A stretch of 64,000 bases of DNA from Alphaproteobacteria bacterium (GCA_020632885.1 JACKEQ010000028.1:1-64000), one strand, 5' to 3'; positions 35,916-44,735 are shown, counted from the first letter of the stretch. Notes: generated from the letters alone by a model not told the origin. A program made the numbers and translations.

Positions 35916-36703
35916 CCGCACAGATCCACCTGCTCACCCGCGCCACCCGCGCGCTGTTCACGGCTCCGGCCGCCCACCCCGGCTGGACGGTCGTGGAGGA
36001 CGACGAGCTCCTCACCGCCTTCGCGCCCTCCGGGAGTCCCCTGCTCAACTACGTGCTGCGCGCCGAGCCCGCGGGCGACCCTGCCGCCCTGGTGGCTCGA
36101 ACCCTCGCCATGGCAGGTCCGCGCGGGCTCGTCTGGAAGGTCGCGCCCACCGACCGCGGCGCGGACGACGTGGCGCGAGCGCTGCTCGACCGGGGACTCG
36201 TCGAGCTCCCGTCCAGCACGCCCATCTGGGGTCCCATCCCCGAAGACGTCGAGACCATCGTAGCCACGTTGCAGCCCGCCACCGACGTCCGCGACGCCTC
36301 CGGGTATCGACGCTGGTGCGTGCCGTTCGCCCGCGCCTTCCACGTGCCGGAGGCGGACGTCGAGCTGCTCGTGGAGGCCGCCGTCGCCCGGGGCTTCGCC
36401 GACGACGACCCCATCCAGCACGTGCTCGTCGAGCGGGACGGCGAGCCCGTCGCTTGCGGGACCCTCGTCGTCGACCCCAGCGGCCTCGCCGGTGCCTTCA
36501 ACGTCGCCGTGGACCCCCAGCACCGCCGGGAGGGCCTGGGGACGGCCGTGCTCGGTGCCCTCGCGCTCCGCGCCAGGCGGGCAGGCTGCACGGAGATCGG
36601 CCAGTTCAGCACGCCCGAGGGCATGCCGCTCTACGACCCCCACGGGCGCGCCCATCCCTCCGCCCTCCGCAACTTCCTCTGGATGGGAGGGACCCATGGC
36701 TGA
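35912..36703 (+). CDS. GNAT-family N-acyltransferase
   Basis: Protein of 263 residues starting at TTG 35912, which shares bases with the previous stop and has GGAGG five bases upstream. The C-terminal half is a GNAT domain: HVLVERDGEPVACGTLVV, then the CoA pyrophosphate loop VAVDPQHRREGLGTAVL and a downstream beta-alpha unit. The N-terminal half (about 1-140) looks like a degenerate second GNAT fold. Between an oxoamine synthase and a fatty-acid desaturase, it may N-acylate the amino ketone or its reduced product; this is inference. Confidence 0.82.
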   Translation: MTAQIHLLTRATRALFTAPAAHPGWTVVEDDELLTAFAPSGSPLLNYVLRAEPAGDPAALVARTLAMAGPRGLVWKVAPTDRGADDVARALLDRGLVELPSSTPIWGPIPEDVETIVATLQPATDVRDASGYRRWCVPFARAFHVPEADVELLVEAAVARGFADDDPIQHVLVERDGEPVACGTLVVDPSGLAGAFNVAVDPQHRREGLGTAVLGALALRARRAGCTEIGQFSTPEGMPLYDPHGRAHPSALRNFLWMGGTHG

Positions 36704-37598
36704 CGACCTCGTCGAGGTCCGCCGGCGTCTGGTGCGCGAGCACCGCGAGACCCTGCGCGAGCTCCAGCGCCTCCGGCCCTCGGCCAACCTGAAGATCGCC
36801 GGGCTGGCGGGCCTCTGGGCGGTCGGGGCGGGCCTGTACCTCGCCGACCTCGGACCCCTCGCGCTCCCGGTCGTCTGGACGCTCTGTACGAGCGGGCTGC
36901 TCGGCATGGCGATCCTCATGCACGACGCAGCGCACGGGCTCCTCGCGCGGGACCACCGCTGGAACCGGGCGCTCGGGTTCGTCTGCGGGGCCCCCGTGCT
37001 CATCGCCACCACGGCCTACCGCGTGAACCACATCGAGCATCACGCGTTCACGGGCACCGACCGCGACACCGGCGACCCCGTGGCCCACGCGAACCGCACG
37101 GGGATCTCCGTGGGCCGGCTGACCTCGATCTTCCTGATCCTGGGGACGTTCCTCGTCATCCCCGCCATCGCCCACGGCTCCTGGCGCAAGGCGGACGTCG
37201 CCCAGCAACGCGCCATCGCCGCCGAGTACGCGCTCATCCTGGCGGGCCTGACCGTCGCGTGGGCCGTCCTGCCCGGTGTCTTCCTGCTCCACGTGTGGGT
37301 CGTGCCCTTCCTCGTCGGGAGCCTGGCGAACAACCTGCGCTCCGTGGCGGAGCACGCGTTCCTCGAGCGCACGGACCCCGTCCGCAACGCCCGCACGGTG
37401 CTCTCGAACCCTGTCGTCCGTCTGATCCAGTCGAACGTCAACTACCACTGGGAGCACCACCTGTTCCCGGGGGTGCCCTGGTACAACCTGCCGCGGCTCC
37501 ACGCCCTGCTCGCCCACGAGCGCGAGACGCTCGGCGTACCCGTGGAGCGCGGCTACCTCGGGTGGTTCGTGCGCGACGTGCTCCCGCGGCTGGCGTGA
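36696..37598 (+). CDS. Membrane fatty acid desaturase
   Basis: Integral membrane di-iron desaturase or hydroxylase of 300 residues with the three histidine boxes HDAAH, HIEHH and HWEHH, and four hydrophobic segments (about 35-55, 57-78, 130-155, 170-205). ATG 36696 overlaps the GNAT gene by eight bases. It resembles sphingolipid/carotenoid-type desaturases rather than soluble acyl-ACP enzymes. The substrate is probably the acyl chain of the lipid made by the preceding two genes. It is convergent with the acyl-CoA dehydrogenase gene (three bases apart). Confidence 0.9.
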   Translation: MADDLVEVRRRLVREHRETLRELQRLRPSANLKIAGLAGLWAVGAGLYLADLGPLALPVVWTLCTSGLLGMAILMHDAAHGLLARDHRWNRALGFVCGAPVLIATTAYRVNHIEHHAFTGTDRDTGDPVAHANRTGISVGRLTSIFLILGTFLVIPAIAHGSWRKADVAQQRAIAAEYALILAGLTVAWAVLPGVFLLHVWVVPFLVGSLANNLRSVAEHAFLERTDPVRNARTVLSNPVVRLIQSNVNYHWEHHLFPGVPWYNLPRLHALLAHERETLGVPVERGYLGWFVRDVLPRLA

Positions 37599-37601
37599 CG
37601 A

Positions 37602-39401
37602 TCAGAGCCAGTCGGGGTCCGTGTCCAGGCAGGTCCGGTCCACGGGGTCCAGCAGGGACGCCCAGTGGGCCGTCAGGGGCAGCTCCCAGCGCGAGAACCA
37701 GCGGGCCGCGGCGAGCTTGCCCTTCAGGAACGCGTCGTCCGGGTAGGACGCGAGCTGCGCCTCCGCCACGAGCACCTGACGGAGCCAGAGCCACGCGACG
37801 ACCGTGTGGCCGAGCAGGTGCAGATAGGGCGTGGCGTTCGCGAGGAGCAGGTCCACGTCGCCCGTCTGCCCCACACCCGCGAGGGACGTCGTGACGCTGA
37901 CGACCCGCTGCACCGCCACCTGGAGCTGCCCCGCGAGCTCACGCGCCACGGGCCCGGCGGACGCGGCCTCCGCGAGGGTCGCGCCGATCTCCTGCAGGAG
38001 CACGGGACCGGCCCCCATGCCGAGCACCTTGCGGCCGAGCAGATCGAGGGCCTGGATGCCGTTGGTGCCCTCGTGGATGGGGTTCAGGCGGTTGTCGCGG
38101 AACAACCGCTCCACCGGGTAGTCGCGGGTGTAGCCGTAGCCGCCGAGCACCTGGATGGCCGTGTCGTTCGAGCGCACGCCGTAGTGGGAGCACCAGGCCT
38201 TCACGATGGGCGTGAGCACGTCCAGGAGGAGCCCGAGCCGGCGGGCCTCCTCGGCGTCTCCGGCCTCCCGGGCGAGCCGGGTGCGGTCGACGAGGGACGC
38301 CGCGTACAGCGACAGCGCGAGGCCGCCCTCCGCCAGGGCCTTCTGCTCGAGGAGCATGCGGCGGACGTCCGTGTGGCCGACGATGGGGATCTGGGCCGAG
38401 GTGGGGTCGCGGTCGCGGAGGGGCCGTCCCTGCGGGCGTTCCCGCGCGTAGCCGAGGCTGGCGCGGTAGCCCGCCCAGGCCATCGTGGACGCGCCCATGC
38501 CGACGGCGATGCGGGCCTCGTTCATCATGTGGAACATGTAGGTGAGCCCACGGTGGGGCTCGCCGACGAGCCAGCCCACCGCGCCGCCCTCGTCGCCGAG
38601 GGCCCACACCGTGTTCACGGCGGCCCGGAAGCCCATCTTGTGGTTCAGGCCCACGACGCGCACGTCGTTCTCGACGGTGAGGGCACCGTCGGCGTCCTCG
38701 AGCAGCCGGGGCACGATGAACAGGGAGATCCCGCGGGTGCCGGGGGGTGCGTCGGGGAGGCGGGCGAGCACGAGATTGACGATGTTCTCGCCCATGCCGT
38801 GGTCGGTCCCGGTGATCCACATCTTGCTGCCGAACAGCCGGAACGACCCGTCGGGCTGGGGCTCTGCGCGGGTCGTGAGGTCGGCCAGGGAGGACCCCGC
38901 CTGGGTCTCGGAGAGCGCCATGGTCCCGAAGTAGCGGCCCTCGATCATGGGCTGCATCCACCGTGCCTTCTGCTCTGGGGAGCCGTGGGCGGCGAGCAGG
39001 TTGGCGGCGGCCTGGGTGAGGCTCGCGTACGAGAGCAGCGGGGTGTTCGCCGCGGCGAACAGAACGCCGATAGCCGTGGTGACGAGGTACGGCAGCTGCA
39101 TCCCGCCGTCCTCCTCATCGAAGGCGGCCGCCAGGAAGCCCGCCTCCATGTAGGCGTCGAGGGCTTCCTTCGCGACGGGGTCGAGCGCCACGCGCCCGTC
39201 GACGAGCTGCGGCTCCGACGCGTCCAGGATGGGTGCCGTGGGCAGGAAGACGTCCACGGCGAGCTGCCGGGCGAGGTCGAGGATGTCGCGTACGCCGGGG
39301 AGGTCGTGGGCGGCGAACCGGGCGTGGTCGATCAGACCCTCGAGGTCGAGGAGATCCTCGAGGAGGAAGTGGATGTCGCGCAGCGGGAATCGGTCGGTCA
39401 T
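37602..39401 (-). CDS. Acyl-CoA dehydrogenase (large FadE/DmdC-like type)
   Basis: FAD enzyme of 599 residues that introduces the alpha-beta double bond in acyl-CoAs. The N-terminal helical domain, middle beta domain (GTMALSETQAGSSL, then FGSKMWITGTDHGM) and C-terminal helical domains are all present, with the catalytic Glu in IHEGTNGIQALDLLGRKVL. The roughly 600-residue length with an extra C-terminal domain fits the FadE/methylthiopropanoyl-CoA dehydrogenase-like subgroup. ATG 39401 is preceded by GAGG. It is divergent from the padR gene across a palindromic operator, so PadR probably represses it. Confidence 0.92.
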   Translation of the reverse strand: MTDRFPLRDIHFLLEDLLDLEGLIDHARFAAHDLPGVRDILDLARQLAVDVFLPTAPILDASEPQLVDGRVALDPVAKEALDAYMEAGFLAAAFDEEDGGMQLPYLVTTAIGVLFAAANTPLLSYASLTQAAANLLAAHGSPEQKARWMQPMIEGRYFGTMALSETQAGSSLADLTTRAEPQPDGSFRLFGSKMWITGTDHGMGENIVNLVLARLPDAPPGTRGISLFIVPRLLEDADGALTVENDVRVVGLNHKMGFRAAVNTVWALGDEGGAVGWLVGEPHRGLTYMFHMMNEARIAVGMGASTMAWAGYRASLGYARERPQGRPLRDRDPTSAQIPIVGHTDVRRMLLEQKALAEGGLALSLYAASLVDRTRLAREAGDAEEARRLGLLLDVLTPIVKAWCSHYGVRSNDTAIQVLGGYGYTRDYPVERLFRDNRLNPIHEGTNGIQALDLLGRKVLGMGAGPVLLQEIGATLAEAASAGPVARELAGQLQVAVQRVVSVTTSLAGVGQTGDVDLLLANATPYLHLLGHTVVAWLWLRQVLVAEAQLASYPDDAFLKGKLAAARWFSRWELPLTAHWASLLDPVDRTCLDTDPDWL

Positions 39402-39450
39402 GGGCACCTCGCGCCGAGCCTATTCCACCGATCGCAGGTCCGCGTGCTGG

Positions 39451-39475
39451 ACAGATATATCTGTGAGATATATCT
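39451..39475. promoter_or_regulatory. Twin palindromic operator of the PadR regulator
   Basis: Two copies of the perfect palindrome AGATATATCT (39453-39462 and 39466-39475) lie 13 bases apart, the first extended to ACAGATATATCTGT. This AT-rich block is strikingly unlike the surrounding high-GC DNA. It sits between the divergent acyl-CoA dehydrogenase and padR starts and only eight bases before the padR ATG, so binding would repress padR and probably the dehydrogenase. Confidence 0.8.
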
Positions 39476-39482
39476 GTTGGAT

Positions 39483-40013
39483 ATGTCACGCTCCCGCACG
39501 CCGTTCGTCGTCCTCGGGCTGCTCCTCTGGGAGCCGATGTCCGGGTACGACCTGAAGTCCACCATCGAGCGCACCGTCGGCCACTTCTGGCAGGAGTCGT
39601 ACGGTCAGCTCTACCCCACGCTGAAGGCGCTCCACGCCGAGGGCCATGTCACCCTCGATGTGGAGGCGGCCGGTGCTCGGCAGCGGAAGGTCTACGCGAT
39701 CACCCCGGCGGGTCGGGCCGCATTCTCGGACTGGCTGGCACAGCCCCACGAGGTGACGCCTGCCCGCAACGAGCTCCTGCTCAAGGTGTTCTTCGCGTCC
39801 GTCGCGGAACCGCACGCCCTCGTTCCCCACCTCGAGGCCGCCCGTCGGCAGGCGCAGGAGCGGCTCGAGGTGCTGGTGGCCATCCGGGAGGCCGTGCGGG
39901 TCGAGGAGGCCACCGACCATCAGCGGCGGTGCTGGCTGCTCACCGTCGAGTACGGCATCCGGATGGCCGAGGCCACGATCGGCTGGGCGACCGACGGACT
40001 GGAGCCGGGATGA
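39483..40013 (+). CDS. PadR-family transcriptional regulator
   Basis: Winged-helix repressor of 176 residues. The PadR domain (about 5-85) shows VVLGLLLWEPMSGYDLKSTIERTVGHFW, SYGQLYPTLKALHAEGHV and RKVYAITPAGRAAF; a C-terminal helical domain follows for dimerisation (about 95-175). It has an AT-rich twin operator directly upstream and is divergent from an acyl-CoA dehydrogenase, suggesting control by a fatty-acyl or aromatic ligand. The downstream lipopeptide and hydrolase genes overlap in series, forming one operon. Confidence 0.93.
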   Translation: MSRSRTPFVVLGLLLWEPMSGYDLKSTIERTVGHFWQESYGQLYPTLKALHAEGHVTLDVEAAGARQRKVYAITPAGRAAFSDWLAQPHEVTPARNELLLKVFFASVAEPHALVPHLEAARRQAQERLEVLVAIREAVRVEEATDHQRRCWLLTVEYGIRMAEATIGWATDGLEPG

Positions 40014-40111
40014 GGGCGCGGGGCCTCGCTCTGGCGGTCCTCGTCGCGGCCTGCACGTGCAGCCTGACCGCGCTGTCGGCCTTCTCGTGTGTGCTGGCGG
40101 TGCACCCGTGA
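40010..40111 (+). CDS. 33-residue lipopeptide/membrane peptide
   Basis: A tiny gene whose ATG overlaps the padR TGA (ATGA) and whose TGA overlaps the hydrolase GTG (GTGA). The product has an N-terminal hydrophobic stretch with lipobox-like LVAAC at residues 11-15 and two more Cys, so it may be a lipid-anchored micro-protein or simply a translational coupling leader. Its bracketed overlaps argue that it is translated. No homologue is known to me. Confidence 0.55.
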   Translation: MRARGLALAVLVAACTCSLTALSAFSCVLAVHP

Positions 40112-40875
40112 GCCGCGTGGTGGGGGGTCTCGCCTACCGGGTGGAGGGCTCAGGTCCGCCGGCCTTGTTGTTGCACCCTGCATTCGCGGACAGCCGCGCC
40201 TTCGATGGCGAGGTGGCGGCGCTGAAGGATCGAATGACCCTCGTGCGCGTCGATCTGCCGGGGCATGGCGCCACGCGCGGCCGCGCCGACGCCCCCACGA
40301 TGGACGCCGTCGCCGACGCGCTCGCGGCGATCCTGGAGGCCGAGGGGCTCGAACGGGTCGATGTGCTGGGCGTGTCGCTCGGCTCGCTCGTAGGACAGGA
40401 CTTCGCGCGCCGCCATCCCGAGCGGGTGCGCTCTCTGACCGCGCTCGGCGGCTACCCCGTGGACGACCCCACGCTCGCGCGGGCGCAGCGGTGGGCATTG
40501 CTCACGTTGTTGGCGGCGCTCGTGTTCACTCCGGCGCGTTTCCGGCGTCGGGTGGCCCGCGAGGCCACGGCGACATCGGCTGGCCGGGCGTGTTTCGAGA
40601 GGTTGGCGGCAGACTTCGGGCTGGGCAGCTTCCTGGCGATGCGCGGCATGGACCGGGTGGTCGACGGGGAGCGCACGGATGTGTTGGGTTGCCCGCTCCA
40701 GCTGCTGGTCGGCGAGCACGACCTACCCCTGATCCACGAGGCGAACGCCCGTTGGCACGCTGCCGTCCCTGGAAGCCGGCTGGAGGTGCTCACCGGGGCC
40801 GGGCATTGCGCGAACCTCGACGAGCCCGATGCGGTGCACGCGGCGTGGTTGCGGTTCCTGGCGCTGCGGCCCTGA
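40108..40875 (+). CDS. Alpha/beta-fold hydrolase
   Basis: Cytoplasmic hydrolase of 255 residues. LLLHPAFADSRAF holds the oxyanion region, RVDLPGHGATRG follows, VLGVSLGSLVGQ carries the nucleophile Ser, the acid is near LLVGEHDLPL and GAGHCANLDEPDAV carries the catalytic His. It resembles 3-oxoadipate enol-lactonase or other esterases of the family. GTG 40108 overlaps the preceding peptide gene. As part of the PadR operon it may act in the same acyl or aromatic degradation route as the divergent acyl-CoA dehydrogenase. Confidence 0.88.
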   Translation: MSRVVGGLAYRVEGSGPPALLLHPAFADSRAFDGEVAALKDRMTLVRVDLPGHGATRGRADAPTMDAVADALAAILEAEGLERVDVLGVSLGSLVGQDFARRHPERVRSLTALGGYPVDDPTLARAQRWALLTLLAALVFTPARFRRRVAREATATSAGRACFERLAADFGLGSFLAMRGMDRVVDGERTDVLGCPLQLLVGEHDLPLIHEANARWHAAVPGSRLEVLTGAGHCANLDEPDAVHAAWLRFLALRP

Positions 40876-40876
40876 C

Positions 40877-41410
40877 CCACGCGGACGTCTGGCCCGGCCA
40901 ACGGGTACCCGAGGTCTGGCCCCGGACGTCGCGCCCACCCTCACCCCGTCCGAGGGCGGACCCGGTCCCCCGAGGTCTGACCCCAACCGAACGTCTCACC
41001 ACGAGGTCTGACCCCGTCCGAGGTCGAGGTCTGACCCCACCCGGACCTCCAACCCCAGAGACGACCGCGTCGGAGGTCTGACCCCGTCCGAGGCGGACCC
41101 AGGTCCCAGAGGTCTGACCCCACCCGGACGTCTGCCCCCGTCCGAGGGCGGACCCGGGACCCAGAGGTCTGACCCCACCCCAGGTCTGACCCCACCTGAC
41201 CCCACCCGGACGTCTGACCCGGCGACCGGGGTACCCGAGGTCCGGCCCCGGACGTCGCACCCACCGGAGGTCTGACCCCGTCCGAGGTGGAGGTCTGACC
41301 CCACCCGGACCTCCGACCCCAGAGACGACCGCGTCGGAGGTCTGACCCCGTCCGAGGGCAGACCCGGGTCCCAGAGGTCTGACCCCACCGGGGTCTGACC
41401 CCACCCAGAC
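40877..41410. repeat. Intergenic GGTCTGACCCC array with higher-order duplication
   Basis: About 12 full copies plus degenerate GGTCTGGCCCC forms. A block of about 80 bases at 41016-41095 (with ACCCGGACCTCCAACCCCAG) recurs almost unchanged at 41278-41357, and a neighbouring GGGTACCCGAGGTC segment occurs twice, so a unit of roughly 260-330 bases has been tandemly duplicated. No gene is credible in 40876-41599; 41411-41599 is Pro/Arg-rich in all frames and looks non-coding. Confidence 0.92.
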
Positions 41411-41599
41411 GTCTTACCGATGTCCACCGCCCCACCCAGACCTCCGACCCCGATTCCGACCCGCCTGGACCCGCCGCCTCCCCCGCGCTACGAACCCACA
41501 GGGCGCCAGGCAGCCCCACCGCCGAAACGCCCTGGATCACGACGACATACGACACCCACCAGTCCCGGAGGAGCGGAGAGAGGGACAGCAGGAGTGGAC

Positions 41600-42097
41600 A
41601 TGTCGATCCTCGAAGAGCTGCGCACCCACGCGCGAGACCTCCACGTCGCCCTCGTCGGCGGCGACCACGACCTCCTCGACTACGTCAACCGCGGAGCCCG
41701 CCAGCGCGTCGGCCCCGACGACGTCCAGCGGCGACACGTGCTCGCCGGCATCGCCCGGCACCTCGGGTTCCGCGGGTGGTCCCACCTCACCGCCGTCGCC
41801 GCCCTCGACGAGGACGACCACGGAGAGCTCTACGTCCCCAGGAAGGCCGGCGGGTTCACCAACGTGTGGAGCGCCACCTGGGAGGAAGCCGCGGACATCC
41901 GAGCGGCCAACGACGGCTGGCTCCTCCCGTGGCGGAGGCAGTTCGTCGTCGTGACCCCGGCGTTCGTCGAGGACGTGCTCGGCATCGATCCGGCCCACGA
42001 GGACGGGCTCCGCACGGGACACGACCTCGCCCGGCCGCAAGACACCGCGGCCCGCGACCGCCTGTTCGCGACCACCGTGCGCCACCGCCTCGGCTGA
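41600..42097 (+). CDS. Hypothetical protein (165 aa)
   Basis: Soluble protein of unknown family. ATG 41600 has GGAG seven bases upstream. The N-terminal third is helical (LEELRTHARDLHVALVGGDHDLLDYVNRGAR); the centre contains HLGFRGWSHLTAV and the C-terminal half has DWLLPWRR-like WLLPWRRQFVVV followed by an acidic helical tail. I see no catalytic motif, signal peptide or membrane segment. A longer frame to 41420 would begin in Pro-rich post-array sequence and is not favoured. Confidence 0.65.
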   Translation: MSILEELRTHARDLHVALVGGDHDLLDYVNRGARQRVGPDDVQRRHVLAGIARHLGFRGWSHLTAVAALDEDDHGELYVPRKAGGFTNVWSATWEEAADIRAANDGWLLPWRRQFVVVTPAFVEDVLGIDPAHEDGLRTGHDLARPQDTAARDRLFATTVRHRLG

Positions 42098-42102
42098 CGG
42101 GG

Positions 42103-44628
42103 TCAGGGCGCCGGGAGCTCCACGCGCACCCGGCGCCCCTTCCGCCACACCCAGGCAGCGCAGGCCCGCCGGCCCAGCGCGCGGGCGAGCTCCTCCTCCG
42201 ACAGCTCGGAGACATCGAGCCCGCAAGCCTCCCGGAGCACGTCGCCCGGGAAGAGGTCCACCCGCTTCTGGTCCGCCGAGGCCACCCGCAGCCCGAGCGG
42301 CGAGCGCCGCCAGACCACATCAGGGTCCGCCGGACCCGCCTCCAGCACCACCCGTCCGTCCCGAGGACGCCCCACCTCCAGGTCGCCCACCCGGATCCGC
42401 GCATCCGGCCACACCGCCAGCGCCGGGATCCGCGCGACGCCGTCGACGCCCGTCGTCGAGGTGCGCCCCGCCACCCCCACCGACACCGCGACCGCCGGCA
42501 GACCCGAGGCGTTCACCACCTGGATCTCCGGGACCGGGTCACCCGCAGAGGGCACCGCCACCGAGGTCGGCCCCGCCACATCCAGCCTGACGTGCCCGAC
42601 CCCCGACCCGAGACCCACCGCCCGCCACGGACCCGGAGCCAGCCAGGTGGGCCCATCCGCACGCGCCTCGACGACCGCGCCACCACGCACGAACACGACG
42701 TCCTCCCCCCGGACCTCCACCGGCCAGGCCCACACCCGGCAGACCTCCTGGTAGCCCTCGAAGGTCGTGGAGCCCGGACACACCGCGACCCCGTCGTCCC
42801 GCCGCGCGAGCCATCCCTCCCCGTCCGTCCGCAGACCCGGCAGATCGGCATCCCGCAGGGCCGCGCCATCCGGCCCGACGTACCGCACCCGCGGGACCTC
42901 CCGGACGACCTCGCGCACCACGAGCTCCGCGTCCGACCCCACCGTCGCGGTGCCGACGAACGCGGTGTCCCCGACGTCCCCCCGCACCCGGCAGAACGCG
43001 CCCGGCGCTCCCCGCAGGAAGAAGTGGCCATCGGGCCCCACCGCCACCGACGCCTCCACGCACCCATCCACCTCGAGCACCCGGGGGCCCTCACCCTCCA
43101 CGCGGCCCCGGAGCGCCGTGCGCGGCGGGAGGTCGACGTCGACGGAGGCACCCACGGCGAGGACCTCCGGGCGCCCGAGGTCCGGGTGCTCCACCCGAAG
43201 CGCGTCGCCCACCGCAGACAGCTCGAAGCGACCCTTGCGGTCCGTTCGCACAGGTTCGCCACCCGCCGACACCCAGGCCCCCTCCAACGGCAGCCCGCCC
43301 ACCGCGACGCGCCCGCGGACCACCAAGGCCTCCCCGGGGACCTCCGGCGCGGCCGGGGGGGCCGTGTACCCGCACGCCGTGGCATACCCGCTCGAGCACG
43401 CCAGCCGGGCAGCCCCCGCACGCCGCGCCTCCGGAACCCGCCCGAGCCAGCCCTCGCAAACGGGCCCCTGACCGAGCCGGCAACCCGCCTCCCAGAAGGC
43501 GTCCGACGCCAGGGACACCAACGCACCATCCAGGGCGAGCTCCGCGCACGCCTCCCCGGCCCCGAGCAGACAGGCGCGCTCCCACGCTGCCGCCGCGCCC
43601 GCCAGATCCCCCGCGCTCCGTTGGGCCTCCGCGAGCACCATGCACGCGTTCCGATCCAGGAAGTGCCCGCACGCCCGCACCTCCCGTGGAATCACCGGGA
43701 ATCCCGCATGCCGCTCCGACCGCGGGGCCCGGGGCACCGGAGGCAGCGGCGAGCCGAGCCGCCACGCCTGCACGCCTGTCCGTCCCGCCACGATCACGGT
43801 CGGCCGACCCTCGATCGCCACCACGACCGGTGGCCCCACCGGCGGGGAACGCCCCTCGCCGTGCGCCAGCAGCCTCCCGTCGGCATCGAGGACGACGACG
43901 TCGCCGAGCGATGTGACGGCCACCAGGTCCTTGCGCCCGTCGCCGTCCACGTCCGCCACCACCGGGTCCACGTCGAACCCGGCAGCCTGCAACGGAGCCG
44001 TCCACACCGTGCCCGAAGGCCCCGCACAGACCACGGGCCGGCCGGACCCGACGGCCGGCAGCGCCACCAGGCAGCTCCCGAGCCCCGCCAGTGGCCCCCC
44101 GGCATCCAACGGGAAGCCGCCGACCTGCGCGCCATCGACGGGGTCGAGCACCTGAAGCCCGCCATCCACGACCCGGACCAGCCGGTCGTCCCACCAGGCG
44201 ATCCCACCGCCGGAGAGCTCCCAGACGGCCTCCCCGGCCGCGTCGTAGCCCGCGATGCGCCCGCCGTGGTCGACGATCAGCCGCCTCCCGCGCACGGTAC
44301 CGTCGCGTCCCCCCGGGAGCCCGACCTCGCCAGCCGCCGTGACGAGCCTCGTGGCGTCTGGCGTGATCAGCACGGCACGGTCGCCCCCGAAGCGCACCAC
44401 ACCGCCCTTCGCGTCGTCCCACCAGCCGAGTCGCGTGGTGTCCACCGCACCGACGACACCCCGGGAGTCGAGGCCCACCCAGCCGCGCTCCGTGCGCACC
44501 GCCAACCCCTCGGGTCCGGCGGACAGGCCCGGCTCGACGACGGCCCCGATCTCGGCAGACCAGAGAGGTTCGAGCGAGCGGGGCTCCGCGGCGAGAGCCA
44601 GCGACAGGAGCACGGACATGCCGCGCAT
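42103..44628 (-). CDS. Exported propeller protein with Cys-pair helical repeats and regulatory-like beta domains
   Basis: An 841-residue exported protein. A signal peptide (SVLLSLALAAEP) is followed by a PQQ/FG-GAP-like propeller (about 20-290) with a calcium-type loop DVDGDGRKDLV. Residues about 300-400 have four Cys pairs spaced like Sel1/Hcp repeats (ACGHFLDRNACMVLAEA, ACLLGAGEACAELAL, GCRLGQGPVCEGWL). The C-terminal half holds three carboxypeptidase-regulatory-like beta domains (VVRGRVAVGGLPLEGAWVSAGG). An ATG at 44619 is an alternative start. Probably a periplasmic or surface protein; function unknown. Confidence 0.72.
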   Translation of the reverse strand: MRGMSVLLSLALAAEPRSLEPLWSAEIGAVVEPGLSAGPEGLAVRTERGWVGLDSRGVVGAVDTTRLGWWDDAKGGVVRFGGDRAVLITPDATRLVTAAGEVGLPGGRDGTVRGRRLIVDHGGRIAGYDAAGEAVWELSGGGIAWWDDRLVRVVDGGLQVLDPVDGAQVGGFPLDAGGPLAGLGSCLVALPAVGSGRPVVCAGPSGTVWTAPLQAAGFDVDPVVADVDGDGRKDLVAVTSLGDVVVLDADGRLLAHGEGRSPPVGPPVVVAIEGRPTVIVAGRTGVQAWRLGSPLPPVPRAPRSERHAGFPVIPREVRACGHFLDRNACMVLAEAQRSAGDLAGAAAAWERACLLGAGEACAELALDGALVSLASDAFWEAGCRLGQGPVCEGWLGRVPEARRAGAARLACSSGYATACGYTAPPAAPEVPGEALVVRGRVAVGGLPLEGAWVSAGGEPVRTDRKGRFELSAVGDALRVEHPDLGRPEVLAVGASVDVDLPPRTALRGRVEGEGPRVLEVDGCVEASVAVGPDGHFFLRGAPGAFCRVRGDVGDTAFVGTATVGSDAELVVREVVREVPRVRYVGPDGAALRDADLPGLRTDGEGWLARRDDGVAVCPGSTTFEGYQEVCRVWAWPVEVRGEDVVFVRGGAVVEARADGPTWLAPGPWRAVGLGSGVGHVRLDVAGPTSVAVPSAGDPVPEIQVVNASGLPAVAVSVGVAGRTSTTGVDGVARIPALAVWPDARIRVGDLEVGRPRDGRVVLEAGPADPDVVWRRSPLGLRVASADQKRVDLFPGDVLREACGLDVSELSEEELARALGRRACAAWVWRKGRRVRVELPAP

Positions 44629-44647
44629 CCTACACGGAGGGAGGAGT

Positions 44648-44678
44648 GGCCCGGAGGGAGTATCCTACCCTCCGGGCC
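44648..44678 (-). terminator. Strong hairpin closing the tRNA-like RNA transcript
   Basis: GGCCCGGAGGG and CCCTCCGGGCC form an 11-bp perfect stem around a nine-base loop. No T-tract follows. The hairpin lies downstream of the two tRNA-like modules and 20 bases before the next gene on the same strand, so it fits a terminator or a 3' protective structure. Confidence 0.6.
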
Positions 44679-44735
44679 GAAGGCCGCGATTCTTCTCGCG
44701 TCGACAACGGCAGTGGTCCCGGTGATCTGCCTGAG

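Noticed and set aside
41420..41599. Pro-rich N-terminal extension of the 165-aa protein
   Set aside because: It derives from degenerate post-array DNA; ATG 41600 has a GGAG site and begins a folded-looking sequence.
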